Origin: AP-15 sp963845735
GTDB taxonomy: Bacteria > Pseudomonadota > Alphaproteobacteria > ATCC43930 > CGMCC-115725
Direction of reading: 5' to 3'
DNA: 64,000 bases
NCBI GenBank assembly: GCA_963845735.1
Contig: CAWJTR010000003.1
Span: 62,001-126,000 of the forward strand
Below, in pieces: positions 9,385 through 17,333 of this stretch. The first letter of the stretch is position 1, and each line of letters begins with the position of its first letter. Under the pieces are notes generated by a model that was not told where the DNA came from, ran no database searches, and saw only the letters and a program-made list of their open reading frames with translations. A program made the translations under genes and the position numbers.

Positions 9385-10842
9385 ATGAAGCTCCAGGACG
9401 AAAAACTGTTCCGGCAGCAATGCTACGTCAATGGCGCGTGGGTCGGCGCGTTGAACCGCGGCACGATCCCGGTCACCAACCCCGCGACCGGCGAGACCTT
9501 GGGCACCGTGCCGCGGATGGGCGCGGAGGAGACCCGCCAGGCGATCGAGGCCGCCGATCGCGCACTGCCCGGCTGGCGCGGCAAGACCGCCAAGGAGCGC
9601 GCCCAAATCCTGCGCAAATGGTTCGACCTGATGATGGCGAACCAGGAGGATCTCGCCACCCTGATGACCGCCGAGCAGGGCAAGCCCTTGACCGAGTCGC
9701 GCGGCGAGATCGCCTATGCCGCCGCCTTCATCGAATGGTTCGGCGAGGAGGGCAAGCGCGTCTATGGCGACACGATCCCGGCGCACGCCTCCGACAAGCG
9801 CATCGTCGTGACCAAGGAGCCGATCGGCGTCTGCGCGGCGATCACCCCGTGGAACTTCCCGGCGGCGATGATCACCCGCAAGGCGGGCCCGGCCTTGGCC
9901 GCCGGCTGCACGATGGTGCTGAAGCCGGCGACCGCGACCCCGTTCTCGGCCTTGGCCTTGTGCGAACTGGCCGAGCGCGCCGGCGTGCCGAAGGGTGTCT
10001 TCTCCTGCGTCACCGGCCCGTCGAACGAGATCGGCGGCGAGCTGACCTCGAACCCGACCGTCCGCAAATTGACCTTCACCGGCTCGACCGAGATCGGCAA
10101 ATTGCTGATGCAGCAGTGCGCCGGCACGGTCAAAAAGCTGTCGCTCGAATTGGGCGGCAACGCGCCGTTCATCGTCTTCGACGACGCCGATATCGAGATG
10201 GCGGTCAAGGGCGCGATCGCCTCGAAATACCGCAACGCCGGCCAGACCTGCGTCTGCGCCAACCGCATCCTGGTGCAGGACGGCGTCTATGACGCCTTCA
10301 CCAAGCGCCTCGCCGAGACCGCCGGTGCGATGAAGGTCGCCGACGGGTTCGAGCCGGGTGCGGTGATCGGCCCGCTGATCGACATGAAGGCGGTCGAGAA
10401 GGTCGAGGCGCACATCGCCGACGCCGTCAAGAAGGGCGCCAAAATCGTCACCGGCGGCAAGCGCGCCGCCCAGGGCGGCAGCTTCTTCGAGCCGACCGTG
10501 CTGACCGACGTGACGACCGACATGGTCATCACCAAGGAGGAGACATTCGGCCCGGTCGCCCCGCTCTACCGCTTCAAGACCGAGGACGAGGCGGTCAAGA
10601 TGGCCAACGACACCGAATTCGGCCTCGCCTCCTATTTCTACAGCCGCGACATCGGCCGCATCTGGCGCGTCGCCGAGGCCCTCGAATACGGCATCGTCGG
10701 CATCAACGAAGGCATCATCTCGACCGAGATCGCGCCCTTCGGCGGCATGAAGGAAAGCGGCATCGGCCGCGAAGGCTCGAAATACGGCATCGAGGAATTC
10801 CTCGAAGTCAAATACCTCTGCATGGGCGGCATCGACCGCTAG
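9385..10842 (+). CDS. gabD: NADP+-dependent succinate-semialdehyde dehydrogenase
   Basis: Oxidises succinic semialdehyde to succinate, the last step of the GABA shunt. 485 residues, intact, ATG with AGGGAGG upstream. Aldehyde dehydrogenase landmarks: PWNFPAAMI, FTGSTEIGKLLM, catalytic glutamate in LELGGNAPFIVFDDAD, catalytic cysteine in NAGQTCVCANR, and EIAPFGGMKESGIGREGS near the end. The ending, with its EYGIVGINEG loop, is GabD-like rather than general ALDH. A rearranged partial second copy lies at 14150-14292. No transaminase (gabT) is adjacent in the window. Confidence 0.93.
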   Translation: MKLQDEKLFRQQCYVNGAWVGALNRGTIPVTNPATGETLGTVPRMGAEETRQAIEAADRALPGWRGKTAKERAQILRKWFDLMMANQEDLATLMTAEQGKPLTESRGEIAYAAAFIEWFGEEGKRVYGDTIPAHASDKRIVVTKEPIGVCAAITPWNFPAAMITRKAGPALAAGCTMVLKPATATPFSALALCELAERAGVPKGVFSCVTGPSNEIGGELTSNPTVRKLTFTGSTEIGKLLMQQCAGTVKKLSLELGGNAPFIVFDDADIEMAVKGAIASKYRNAGQTCVCANRILVQDGVYDAFTKRLAETAGAMKVADGFEPGAVIGPLIDMKAVEKVEAHIADAVKKGAKIVTGGKRAAQGGSFFEPTVLTDVTTDMVITKEETFGPVAPLYRFKTEDEAVKMANDTEFGLASYFYSRDIGRIWRVAEALEYGIVGINEGIISTEIAPFGGMKESGIGREGSKYGIEEFLEVKYLCMGGIDR

Positions 10843-10880
10843 TGATTAGACCCGCCCACATGATTCGGTCTCAGCCCCTC

Positions 10881-10975
10881 GTCTTGCCCGGCCTTGTGCC
10901 GGGCATCCACGGGACACCGGCAAGGCATGTGCCGCGGCTCGTAGATGGCCGGGCCAAGCCCGGCCATGACGATCG
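10881..10975. repeat. Palindromic intergenic repeat pair
   Basis: Two GC-rich hairpins face each other. The first has arms GCCCGGC/GCCGGGC. The second is a perfect 10-bp inverted repeat (10945-10954 with 10958-10967, loop CAA), of the ATGGCCGGGC type that is dispersed in many alphaproteobacterial genomes. It follows the gabD stop closely and may also act in 3'-end processing. Confidence 0.65.
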
Positions 10976-11047
10976 AGCAGATCGTTTACGTGCGTCTGAG
11001 CACCAGGGCATCGTAGAGGCCCGCCGGCCAGGATCGGATAAGACATC

Positions 11048-11317
11048 ATGACCAAGGATCAGGTTAGGGCAGTATTGGAACGGGTCCCGACCTGGCCGGA
11101 GGACCGGCAGCAGGAGTTGGCCGAGCTTGCACTTGAAATAGAAGCAGAGCTCGCCGGCGCCTCCTACGAGGCGACACCGAATGAACTGACGGCGATCGAC
11201 GAAGGGCTTGCCGGCGAAGCTGCCAGCGAGGAGGAGATCAAGGCGGCTTCGCCACCTTCCGGCAGGCATGAGGGTCGAGTATTCGAAGCGGGCCATCGCC
11301 GATCTTCCATCTGCTAA
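11048..11317 (+). CDS. Antitoxin of a RelE/ParE-type toxin-antitoxin pair, 3' frameshift
   Basis: Small acidic helical protein (VLERVPTWPEDRQQELAELA) of a type encoded just before RelE/ParE toxins in alphaproteobacteria. Such antitoxins bind their toxin and repress their own promoter. As read, the end is abnormal (PPSGRHEGRVFEAGHRR). Adding one T to the TT at 11248-11249 gives the expected ending KAAFATFRQA with a TGA at 11269-11271, overlapping the ATG of the toxin scrap at 11268. It follows the palindromic repeat after gabD. The antitoxin is likely real; its partner is truncated. Confidence 0.6.
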   Translation: MTKDQVRAVLERVPTWPEDRQQELAELALEIEAELAGASYEATPNELTAIDEGLAGEAASEEEIKAASPPSGRHEGRVFEAGHRRSSIC

Positions 11318-11345
11318 GGTGGAGAACGGACTTCATCGGGCATAG
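11268..11345 (+). pseudogene. Truncated RelE/ParE-type toxin
   Basis: Starts with an ATG overlapping the corrected antitoxin stop, as in intact modules. Its first residues, MRVEYSKRAIADL, are a typical RelE/ParE N-terminus. After residue 13 the similarity stops and the frame closes at 25 residues. No remaining toxin sequence was found downstream in any frame, so the core RNase or gyrase-poison domain is missing. Inferred dead toxin beside a surviving antitoxin. Confidence 0.55.
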
Positions 11346-11531
11346 GCGGGGGTCAACAGGAGAGATGCCCGGCCGTGCAAAGACGAGAGGCTGCGGGGAT
11401 GACGGGGGAGCGGGACGGCGCAGAGCACGGGGACTCGCACCGATATCCTGGCTGGTCGCGTTCCAAAGACAAGGCGACGCGGGCGAGACGCCGCGTGACA
11501 AACCGGTCGGCGTTGGCTAGGCGAGCATCAC

Positions 11532-14141
11532 ATGGGGCACCCGAACGGTCTGCTAAGACGGGAACTGGACCTGCTCGACGCCTGCACAATCGGGTCGGGC
11601 GTGTGTGCCGCGGTCCGAGGCGCCGACGGAGGCCCGGAGCAGATCAAGAACGGCGAGCAGACGGAGGACGCGAAGCGGAAAGCGGCGCTCCAGAGACGCC
11701 GTTGAGCAATCTCGTCCGTGCGGATTTCCTGCAATTTTCCTGTCGCTCGGCGGGGACTAGTCAGCACCGTCGACGAAGCGGGTACCGAAATTCACAATGC
11801 GCTGATCGACAGGACGCTCGAACTGCGGGGGGGCAAATTGTCGGGCGGATAAGCCTGATCGATCCGTCTTCCGCGGCGCCTCGTCGATCGAAGACGCGAG
11901 CCTTGGCATGCTGGTTCTCCGGGGCGGCCGTTTTTTCGGTATAACGGGCAATCGGCGCGAAAACTTCCGGAACCGTGTCCTCGACGAAAATTTTGTCGTC
12001 GGATGGTGACGTTCACTGTTCAGCGCACAGATCGACGGAGTCTGTCTGCAGTCCGCCGAAGATCAACGGTGCTTTCATCTGCACCAGAGCGAGGATCGGC
12101 GCCCACCTGGAATGCAACGGCGCCGCTCTTGCCGGCGGGATCATGGGTCAGGGCGCCCTCGATCGCAGGCGATGCGAGCTTCGTCGTCGCTCAACGCGAA
12201 ACACGCCGTGTCGTTCGTCAGCGCCGATATCGGGGGATCGCTGCGGTGCCCGGGGGCAACGTCCGGATGGATCAGACCGATGCGGCTTATCCCACGAACG
12301 TGATGCTGCGATTCTCGCGCGCGGGTCAGGGCAACGTCTATCTCGATTCCTCCGACCAAAGACGAGGTTCGACGGCGAGGGAGCGGTGAAGTCTCGTATA
12401 AGCACGGATCGGCGGCGACGTATTCCGCGGGCTGCCTCCATCGCCGCCGTCTGGACTGAAGAGGAAGCAGTCGCCGGGCCGTCGACGCGAAAACGTCAAG
12501 GTCGAGGCTGGTCGTTGTTCGGCGGATGGGTTCGTGCGAATCGGGTCTGGTCTCGCTGCCCGGCGCCGAGGTTTCCAAGGATCTGGATTTCTCCGATGGG
12601 GCTTTCCATGAACGGTTCCCGGCTACGCAATCGTTGCCGATCAGTCGAAAGTCTCGGCGCGTCCTGAAATTCCGGACAACCGACCCGAAGCCCGACGGAC
12701 ATTCCTTCCAGTCGTTCGGCATCGTCTCGCTGCGCGGCGCTGAATGCAGGGAAATGAATTGCAGCGCGGACATCGAGCAACCCGAACTCGGTGGCGCTCG
12801 ATTGCACCACGATAAAGTTCGTAGGCTCGGGCTTCCTGTGCAATGTTGGCGTTAAGCGGTTCGAAGCCGTGGATCGGTGAGGTTCTATGCAGCACAGATC
12901 GGCCAGAATCTGGAGTGCGGGGGCGGAGAATTTAGCGATCCCGACGGCGAGGCGCTGAATTGCGAGGCGGTCAAGATCGCCCGCTGCGTGTTCCTCAGTA
13001 ATTGCGACAACGCCGGCGTGGACCGCAAAGACCGAGCAGGTTTGGCGTTCCAGTCCGACGGCAAGGTCGCGTTCGTGGGCGCGTCCGTCGGGCTTCAGTT
13101 CAATTGTCGCGGTGGCGTTCGCAGCGCGGCTAGGGACCCGTCGAACGACGCCTACGCCGGTGCGGCACTTGACCTGTCAACGGCTACGATCGCACGACAC
13201 GCTCTTCTTGGGTGTGGAAGAGCAGAAGGCGGGAGCGGAAAATCCGGATGGCGAGCCTGCCACGGTAAAGGGCGGCATCGATCTGACCGGAGCGACCGTT
13301 CGGGTGCTAGTCGACGATGGGCTGGTTGAGGGGGCTGGTCGGCGACAGTATGCGGGGATTGCACCCGACGGTTGCCGGGAAGGACGGGCGGACGCGACGG
13401 TGCAACCTGAAGCTGGACCAGTTCTCCTACGAACGCCTGAAGGGCGTTGGCGCCTGCAAGGCCGACCTCGCAAGACGTGGCTCCGGCGCCAGCCGCCCGA
13501 GGATCTGGAGCAGGCGTTCCGGCCGCAACCCTTCGAACAGCTCGTGAAGTCCTGCGTGCCATGGGGGAAGACGACGAGGCGGACGAGATCGCGCTGGCGA
13601 AGCGGACCTATGCCTGGCAAGCCAGGCCGTGGTGGACGTGGTCATGGAGCCTGCGGCCGGTGCGGGATTTCTCGCCAAATTCGGAGAACTCGTGTTCGTC
13701 GCCTGGTTCCTCGGCTATGGCTACAGAGTGGGTCGCGCGCTAGTCATCCTACTGGCGCTGGGGATCGGCTTCGGGTGGCTCTACGGGCTGGCCTTTCAGC
13801 AGGGCGCCATCGTGCCGGCCGACAAGGACATCCGCAACGATCCGCGCGCGGCTTCTTGCGTGAACTGGTCCCCTTCGGCCTGTCCCGCCATGGCGGACAA
13901 GGCGATACCGCTGTTCAATCCATGGATTTATTCGGCTGACGTCATGATACCGGTTATCGGGTTCGGCCAGAAATCGGCATGGACGCCTACGCACGACAGG
14001 AACATCGAGCTGCCAATTCTCGGGCGCAAGGAACGTCCGACGAGCTTCGTGTACGGCATGCAACTGGCTGAAACCGTTCTCGGCTGGGTCGGCAGCGTCC
14101 TACTGCTTTCGTTCGTGTCGGGCTTGATCGCCAAGGAGTAA
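11532..14141 (+). pseudogene. Decayed gene for a repeat-rich protein with C-terminal membrane domain (membrane-associated oxidoreductase-like)
   Basis: Fragments of one long protein lie head to tail on the plus strand but switch frame many times. Near the N-terminus: GHPNGLLRRELDLLDAC, NLVRADFLQF, then beta-helix-like repeats such as ALIDRTLELRGGKLSGG, ARIGAHLECNGAALAGG, VSFVSADIGGSLRC, NLECGGGEFSDPDGEALNC and VAFVGASVGLQFNC. The C-terminus has PFEQLVK and a membrane domain ending near 14141. The pattern resembles proteins labelled membrane-associated oxidoreductase in databases; no enzymatic motif is visible. Frame breaks are far denser than elsewhere and stops intervene, so this looks like a real pseudogene. 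It cannot be excluded that some breaks are sequence errors. Confidence 0.65.
13629..14141 (+). CDS. Surviving C-terminal membrane fragment of the decayed gene
   Basis: This is the longest intact piece of the broken gene above: 170 residues starting at a GTG inside the original coding region. It has a hydrophobic pair (ELVFVAWFLGYGYRVGRALV and LVILLALGIGFGWLYGLAF), a loop with two close cysteines (ASCVNWSPSACPAM), and a final membrane helix (LGWVGSVLLLSFVSGLIA). No ribosome-binding site supports independent translation. It is listed because gene finders will call it; it is probably not functional alone. Confidence 0.4.
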   Translation: MVDVVMEPAAGAGFLAKFGELVFVAWFLGYGYRVGRALVILLALGIGFGWLYGLAFQQGAIVPADKDIRNDPRAASCVNWSPSACPAMADKAIPLFNPWIYSADVMIPVIGFGQKSAWTPTHDRNIELPILGRKERPTSFVYGMQLAETVLGWVGSVLLLSFVSGLIAKE

Positions 14142-14149
14142 TTCGCCGG

Positions 14150-14292
14150 ACAGGCGCTCGAATACGGTATCGTCGGCATCAACCGCATCCTGTCCAGGAC
14201 GGCGTCCATGACGCCTTCACTGAGCGTCTCACCGAGACCGCGGGCGCGATGAAGGTCACCGACAGCTTCGAGCCGGGCGCGGTGGTTGTCGT
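14150..14292 (+). pseudogene. Rearranged remnant of a second gabD copy
   Basis: The first 30 or so bases encode ALEYGIVGIN, which corresponds to gabD codons near base 10678. They join directly to sequence encoding NRIL, DGVHDAFTERLTETAG and AMKVTDSFEPGAVVV, which corresponds to gabD near 10261-10370. The order is the reverse of the intact gene, and the junction falls at a shared CAAC. About 15 percent of positions differ from gabD by eye and one base is missing (GTCC for GTGC), so the copy is old or came from a paralogue. Confidence 0.7.
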
Positions 14293-14312
14293 CGAAATGC
14301 CGTTGAGCGATC

Positions 14313-14876
14313 CTACTCCCGCCAAATTGTCGCCTCGGTCCATCCGAGCTCGTCGAACTCGGTGGCGCGCAGCGGCGCCTCTGCGACCGAGAAGAACTCG
14401 TCGAGCTGCGGCGGCGGTACGGCAGTGCCGCTGAGCATCGCGTGCGCCTGGCCGCGATGATGGATCTGGTGCTGGAACAGGTGCAGCAGAAGGCGATCGG
14501 CCCGCTCCGTCTGCACGCGCGTGCCGCGGTGCACGCGGATGATCCGATCTGGCCCGGCTTCGTCCAGCGCCTCGCACCAGGCGATCAATCGACGATCGAT
14601 CGCCGCCTGGGCGGGCCGCAGGTCCGAGACGGTGGGACAGGGAATTGGATCCGCCCACGCGGCCGGGCCGAGCGTGCCACCCTCGAGCGCATCGACGTAG
14701 AACCGGTCGATGATCAGGATGTGGTTCAAGGTGGCCTGGATCGACGGGAAAAAGCCCGTTCGCGGCGCTTCGAACTCCGCTTGTGTCAATCCGGCACAGG
14801 CCGCGAGCAAGCGATGGTTCGCCCAGGCGTTGTTGTACGCCATCGCGCGCAGGGTCTGAAGGTGTGAGGCAGGCAT
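14313..14876 (-). CDS. DinB-family metal-binding protein
   Basis: Four-helix-bundle protein of the DinB/YfiT superfamily, members of which act as metal-dependent thiol transferases or are of unknown function. Expected helix motifs: AYNNAWANHRLLAAC, the first His ligand in ATLNHILIIDRFYVDAL, and the last helix LFQHQIHHRGQAHAML with two more His ligands. ATG at 14876 is chosen over the longer GTG form because GGAGG stands five bases before it. About 187 residues, normal. It follows a DUF2255 gene by 35 bases on the same strand, probably as a two-gene operon. Confidence 0.85.
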   Translation of the reverse strand: MPASHLQTLRAMAYNNAWANHRLLAACAGLTQAEFEAPRTGFFPSIQATLNHILIIDRFYVDALEGGTLGPAAWADPIPCPTVSDLRPAQAAIDRRLIAWCEALDEAGPDRIIRVHRGTRVQTERADRLLLHLFQHQIHHRGQAHAMLSGTAVPPPQLDEFFSVAEAPLRATEFDELGWTEATIWRE

Positions 14877-14911
14877 CCAGTCCTCCGCGTTCGTCACCAC
14901 ACTTTCGCTGG

Positions 14912-15274
14912 TCAGCGCGGTTCCAGCCGCAACGTGGTCGGCAGCACCTCGGCGCGAACCACCGACTGCGCGTAGGGACTCGTCTCGTATTTTCGCAAGT
15001 ATTCGCGGCTGGCCCGCGCGATCGAATCGGCGTCACTCACCGGGACCGCCTGAACCGCGAGCCGGCGGCCGGCAAATTCCAATGTGGCGGACCCGCCCGT
15101 CGCGATGTCCCTGTACCAACGCCCCTTGCTGCCGCGCACCGAGCGCACGAAGACCTCGTCGTCGGCCACCACCACCCAGATGACCACCGCACTATCCGGG
15201 TGTTTCTCGGTCCGGATCGAGACTTCCCGGAGATCGCGCAAGTCACGCAGGGTGTCCGCATCGAACTTCGCCAT
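14912..15274 (-). CDS. DUF2255-family protein (FMN-binding split-barrel-like)
   Basis: A 120-residue protein with the pattern VVIWVVVADDEVFVRSVRGS followed by GRWYRDIATGGSATLEFAG. This is the DUF2255 signature and recalls deazaflavin/FMN split-barrel nitroreductases: a strand, the VRSVRG loop and a conserved tryptophan. Biochemical role unknown. It lies directly upstream of the DinB gene, so the pair may share a detoxification or stress role (inference). Start ATG at 15274. Confidence 0.8.
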   Translation of the reverse strand: MAKFDADTLRDLRDLREVSIRTEKHPDSAVVIWVVVADDEVFVRSVRGSKGRWYRDIATGGSATLEFAGRRLAVQAVPVSDADSIARASREYLRKYETSPYAQSVVRAEVLPTTLRLEPR

Positions 15275-15404
15275 TGCCTTTCTCCCTTATGTCGTCGTCG
15301 CTCTTGGCTCTGTGGGCGCCTAGGCGTTGCCCAAATCGAGGAAGGGCGAATTTAGATAGGTTTCGATCGGGTCGTCACCCCCAAAGGCGGAGCCTCTCGC
15401 TGCC

Positions 15405-15438
15405 TTGACAGCAAAGGCTGGATATCCGATGTATATCC
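15405..15438 (+). promoter_or_regulatory. Promoter and probable operator of the mazEF-like operon
   Basis: A consensus -35 box TTGACA (15405-15410) is followed by AT-rich GATGTATAT, which can hold a -10 (GATGTA after 17 bases). An inverted repeat, GGATAT (15420-15425) and ATATCC (15433-15438) with a 7-base spacer, overlaps that -10. Autorepression through such a palindrome is the usual mode for AbrB-fold antitoxins. Confidence 0.5.
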
Positions 15439-15462
15439 CACAGTGCTTGAGTGGAGAGGCCG

Positions 15463-15705
15463 ATGCAAGTCCAAGTCGCACGCTGGGGCAACAGCCTTGG
15501 CCTGCGCATCCCCAAAGACATTGCCCTTCGAGCGGGTCTGCGCGAGGGGGCCCGGGTCGACGTAGAGGCTGAGGGCGACCGCATCATCATTTCTCCGGCT
15601 CGCCCGCGCTATGTCCTCGCCGACCTGTTGAAGGGGATGACTCCGGAGGCGATGCGGGAGGCCTTCGATTGGGGACCTGACAAGGGTCGCGAGATCGTCG
15701 AATAA
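15463..15705 (+). CDS. MazE-like AbrB-fold antitoxin
   Basis: Swapped-hairpin (SpoVT/AbrB) DNA-binding antitoxin. The N-terminus VQVARWGNSLGLRIPKDIA and the DVEAEGDRIIISPA strand are diagnostic. The acidic C-terminal tail (EAMREAFDWGPDKGREIVE) would wrap the toxin. ATG at 15463 is preferred to the upstream GTG because the family starts at MQVQ and GGAGAGG precedes it. The toxin gene begins four bases after the stop. It is likely to repress its own promoter through the palindrome at 15420-15438. Confidence 0.85.
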   Translation: MQVQVARWGNSLGLRIPKDIALRAGLREGARVDVEAEGDRIIISPARPRYVLADLLKGMTPEAMREAFDWGPDKGREIVE

Positions 15706-15709
15706 GGCG

Positions 15710-16047
15710 ATGCCATACATGCCCGAGGCGGGCGACCTGATCTGGACCGATTTCGATCCCCGGACCGGTCGCGAGCAGAGCGGTCGACGCCCCGCGCTGG
15801 TCGTCTCACCCGCCGACTTTTGCCGGGTAACGGAGTTCGCGATCGTCTGCCCGATTACCTCGCGCGTTCGCCCCTTTGGCACCAGCGTTGTGCTGCCGAC
15901 GGGGCTGCCGGTTTCCGGAGAGATCTTGACCAGCCATGTGCGCAGCATCGATACCTGGCGCGCCCGATCAGCTACGCCGGAGCGGCGGTTCCCGCAGAAA
16001 TTTTGCACGAAGTTCGCATGAAATTAGCGGCCCTGATCGGGCTCTAG
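15710..16047 (+). CDS. MazF/PemK-type endoribonuclease toxin, 3' frameshift
   Basis: Sequence-specific mRNA interferase. Typical MazF blocks are GDLIWTDFDPRTGREQSGRRP, read as two adjoining strands, then ALVVSPADFC, the catalytic region FAIVCPITSRVRPFG and GEILTSHVRSIDT. As read, the frame ends at 16021 with PQKFCTKFA. Restoring one C at the CC of 15954-15955 gives LARPISYAGAAVPAEILHEV and so on, with a stop at 16047. This is a better MazF tail and leaves one base before the next ORF. The catalytic core is intact either way. Confidence 0.78.
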
Positions 16048-16048
16048 C

Positions 16049-16175
16049 GTGCAAGTAAACATCTTGGAGGCCAAGAACCGCCTCTCGCAGTTGATAAAAG
16101 CCGCTCGGGCCGGCGAGGAGGTCATAGTCGCCAACCGGGGGGAACCCGGTCGCCACGGTTCGGCCGTGAAAGGGG
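16049..16175 (+). pseudogene. Remnant of a Phd/YefM-type antitoxin
   Basis: A GTG directly after the corrected mazF stop begins MQVNILEAKNRLSQLIKAAR, then GEEVIVANRGEP, the classic Phd/YefM N-terminal DNA-binding region. After EP the sequence breaks. The expected VATVRPVKG is recovered only by removing one G and adding one C. Similarity then ends, and no toxin follows. It probably marks the edge of a deletion next to the repeat cluster. Confidence 0.5.
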
Positions 16176-16299
16176 CGTATGATCCTTGGCATGGTCTGGT
16201 GTTTGATAGGACGATTGCCGGTGACCGCAGCCTCCATAGTCTGCGGCTCAGTCGCCTCGATATCCGGAATCTGGCCGCGCCACCGGCAAATCTTGCCCG

Positions 16300-16505
16300 C
16301 TCCGGAAATTCCCGGTTCCGTCGATTTAATTCCCGGTTCGGCGAAAAAAATTCCCGGTTCGGCCGAAAAATTTCCCGGTTACTTGCCTACGGGAATTCGC
16401 CGGCAAGCGCTTGTTTTTGCGCGTCCTTTTCGTTCAGAAGTCGAGGCTTTCAGGGCCAAAATCGCAAAAATTCCCGGTTATTCCGGTTCTACGGGAATTT
16501 GGCCG
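16300..16505. repeat. AATTCCCGGTT repeat cluster with 21-bp phasing
   Basis: Four direct copies of AATTCCCGGTT (the last reads ATTTCCCGGTT) start at 16307, 16328, 16349 and 16370, exactly 21 bases apart. Inverted CGGGAATT copies lie at 16390 and 16492, and another direct copy at 16469. The stretch between the antitoxin remnant and the hydrolase gene holds no credible gene. Similar AATTCCCGG-rich intergenic blocks are, from memory, found in other alphaproteobacteria. Function unknown. Confidence 0.75.
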
Positions 16506-16541
16506 ATCGCGGTCGGGCCGCTGATCGACCTTCCTAACTCC

Positions 16542-17291
16542 CTACCGGCTGACGAGTTCATCGAGCGCGGCGCCGAGGCGGGCGAGGTCGGGACCGGTCG
16601 ACAGCCGGTGATCGCCGTCCTTGACAAGGGTCACCACGACGTCGCGGCTGCGGAACTGGTCGGCGAGCCGCAAGCTCGTCTGCCATGGCACCGATTGATC
16701 GCGCATGCCATGGAGCAGCCGCACCGGGCAGTCGAGCGCGATCTCCTCGCGCATCACCAGATGTTGCCGCGCCTCTTCGAAAAAGCTCATCCGATAGGTA
16801 TAGCCGGCTGGGTCATAGTCCGAGGGCATCGTGATGATCCCCCGCTCCCGGAACTCCTTCTGCTGCGCCGCGTCGAGCCGTTCCCAGAACAGATCCTCGG
16901 TGAAATCGGGGGCAGCGGCGACCCCGACGAGCGCATGGATCCGCTCGGTTCGGACCAGAGCCGCCAGCAGCATGATCCAGCCGCCCATGCTCGACCCGAT
17001 CAGGATCTGCGGGCCTTCGGTCAGTTCATCGATGACGGCGATCGCGTCCTCCGCCCAGCGGCCGATCGTGCCGACGGCGAAGTCACCGCTCGACGCCCCA
17101 TGACCAAAATAATCGAAGCGTACGAAGGCACGGCCGCGCCGCCGGCAGTATTCCTCGAGAAAGAGCGCCTTGGCGCCGGTCATGTCGGAGCGAAAGCCGC
17201 CCAGGAACACGATCCCGGGGGCCTCCCCGGCGAGCCGGTGGTAGGCGATTGTTGCGCCATTGTGACGTGGTAGGATCGCGGGCAAATTCAC
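16542..17291 (-). CDS. Alpha/beta hydrolase, ABHD10-like (acyl-protein thioesterase type)
   Basis: Serine hydrolase of about 249 residues that closely resembles the mitochondrial ABHD10 family. Visible: oxyanion loop IVFLGGFRSDMTGAKA, FVRFDYFGHGASSGDF, nucleophile elbow QILIGSSMGGWIML, acid in VRLLHGMRDQSVPWQ, and catalytic His in KDGDHRLS. The start GTG at 17291 is placed where the conserved region begins; the frame stays open upstream. It is divergent from the glycosyltransferase gene, with which it may share a promoter region. ABHD10 members remove S-acyl groups or acyl glucuronides; the bacterial substrate is unknown. Confidence 0.85.
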   Translation of the reverse strand: MNLPAILPRHNGATIAYHRLAGEAPGIVFLGGFRSDMTGAKALFLEEYCRRRGRAFVRFDYFGHGASSGDFAVGTIGRWAEDAIAVIDELTEGPQILIGSSMGGWIMLLAALVRTERIHALVGVAAAPDFTEDLFWERLDAAQQKEFRERGIITMPSDYDPAGYTYRMSFFEEARQHLVMREEIALDCPVRLLHGMRDQSVPWQTSLRLADQFRSRDVVVTLVKDGDHRLSTGPDLARLGAALDELVSR

Positions 17292-17333
17292 CGGGTTCTC
17301 GGGGCGAGCGCATTGGCCAGCGATGATAACACC

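Noticed and set aside
9361..10413. A 350-residue ORF antisense to gabD.
   Set aside because: High-GC third-position shadow with no family similarity, while gabD on the other strand is complete.
16300..16505. A CRISPR array.
   Set aside because: The repeat unit is 11 bases in a 21-bp period, with similar rather than unique spacers, inverted copies and no cas genes.
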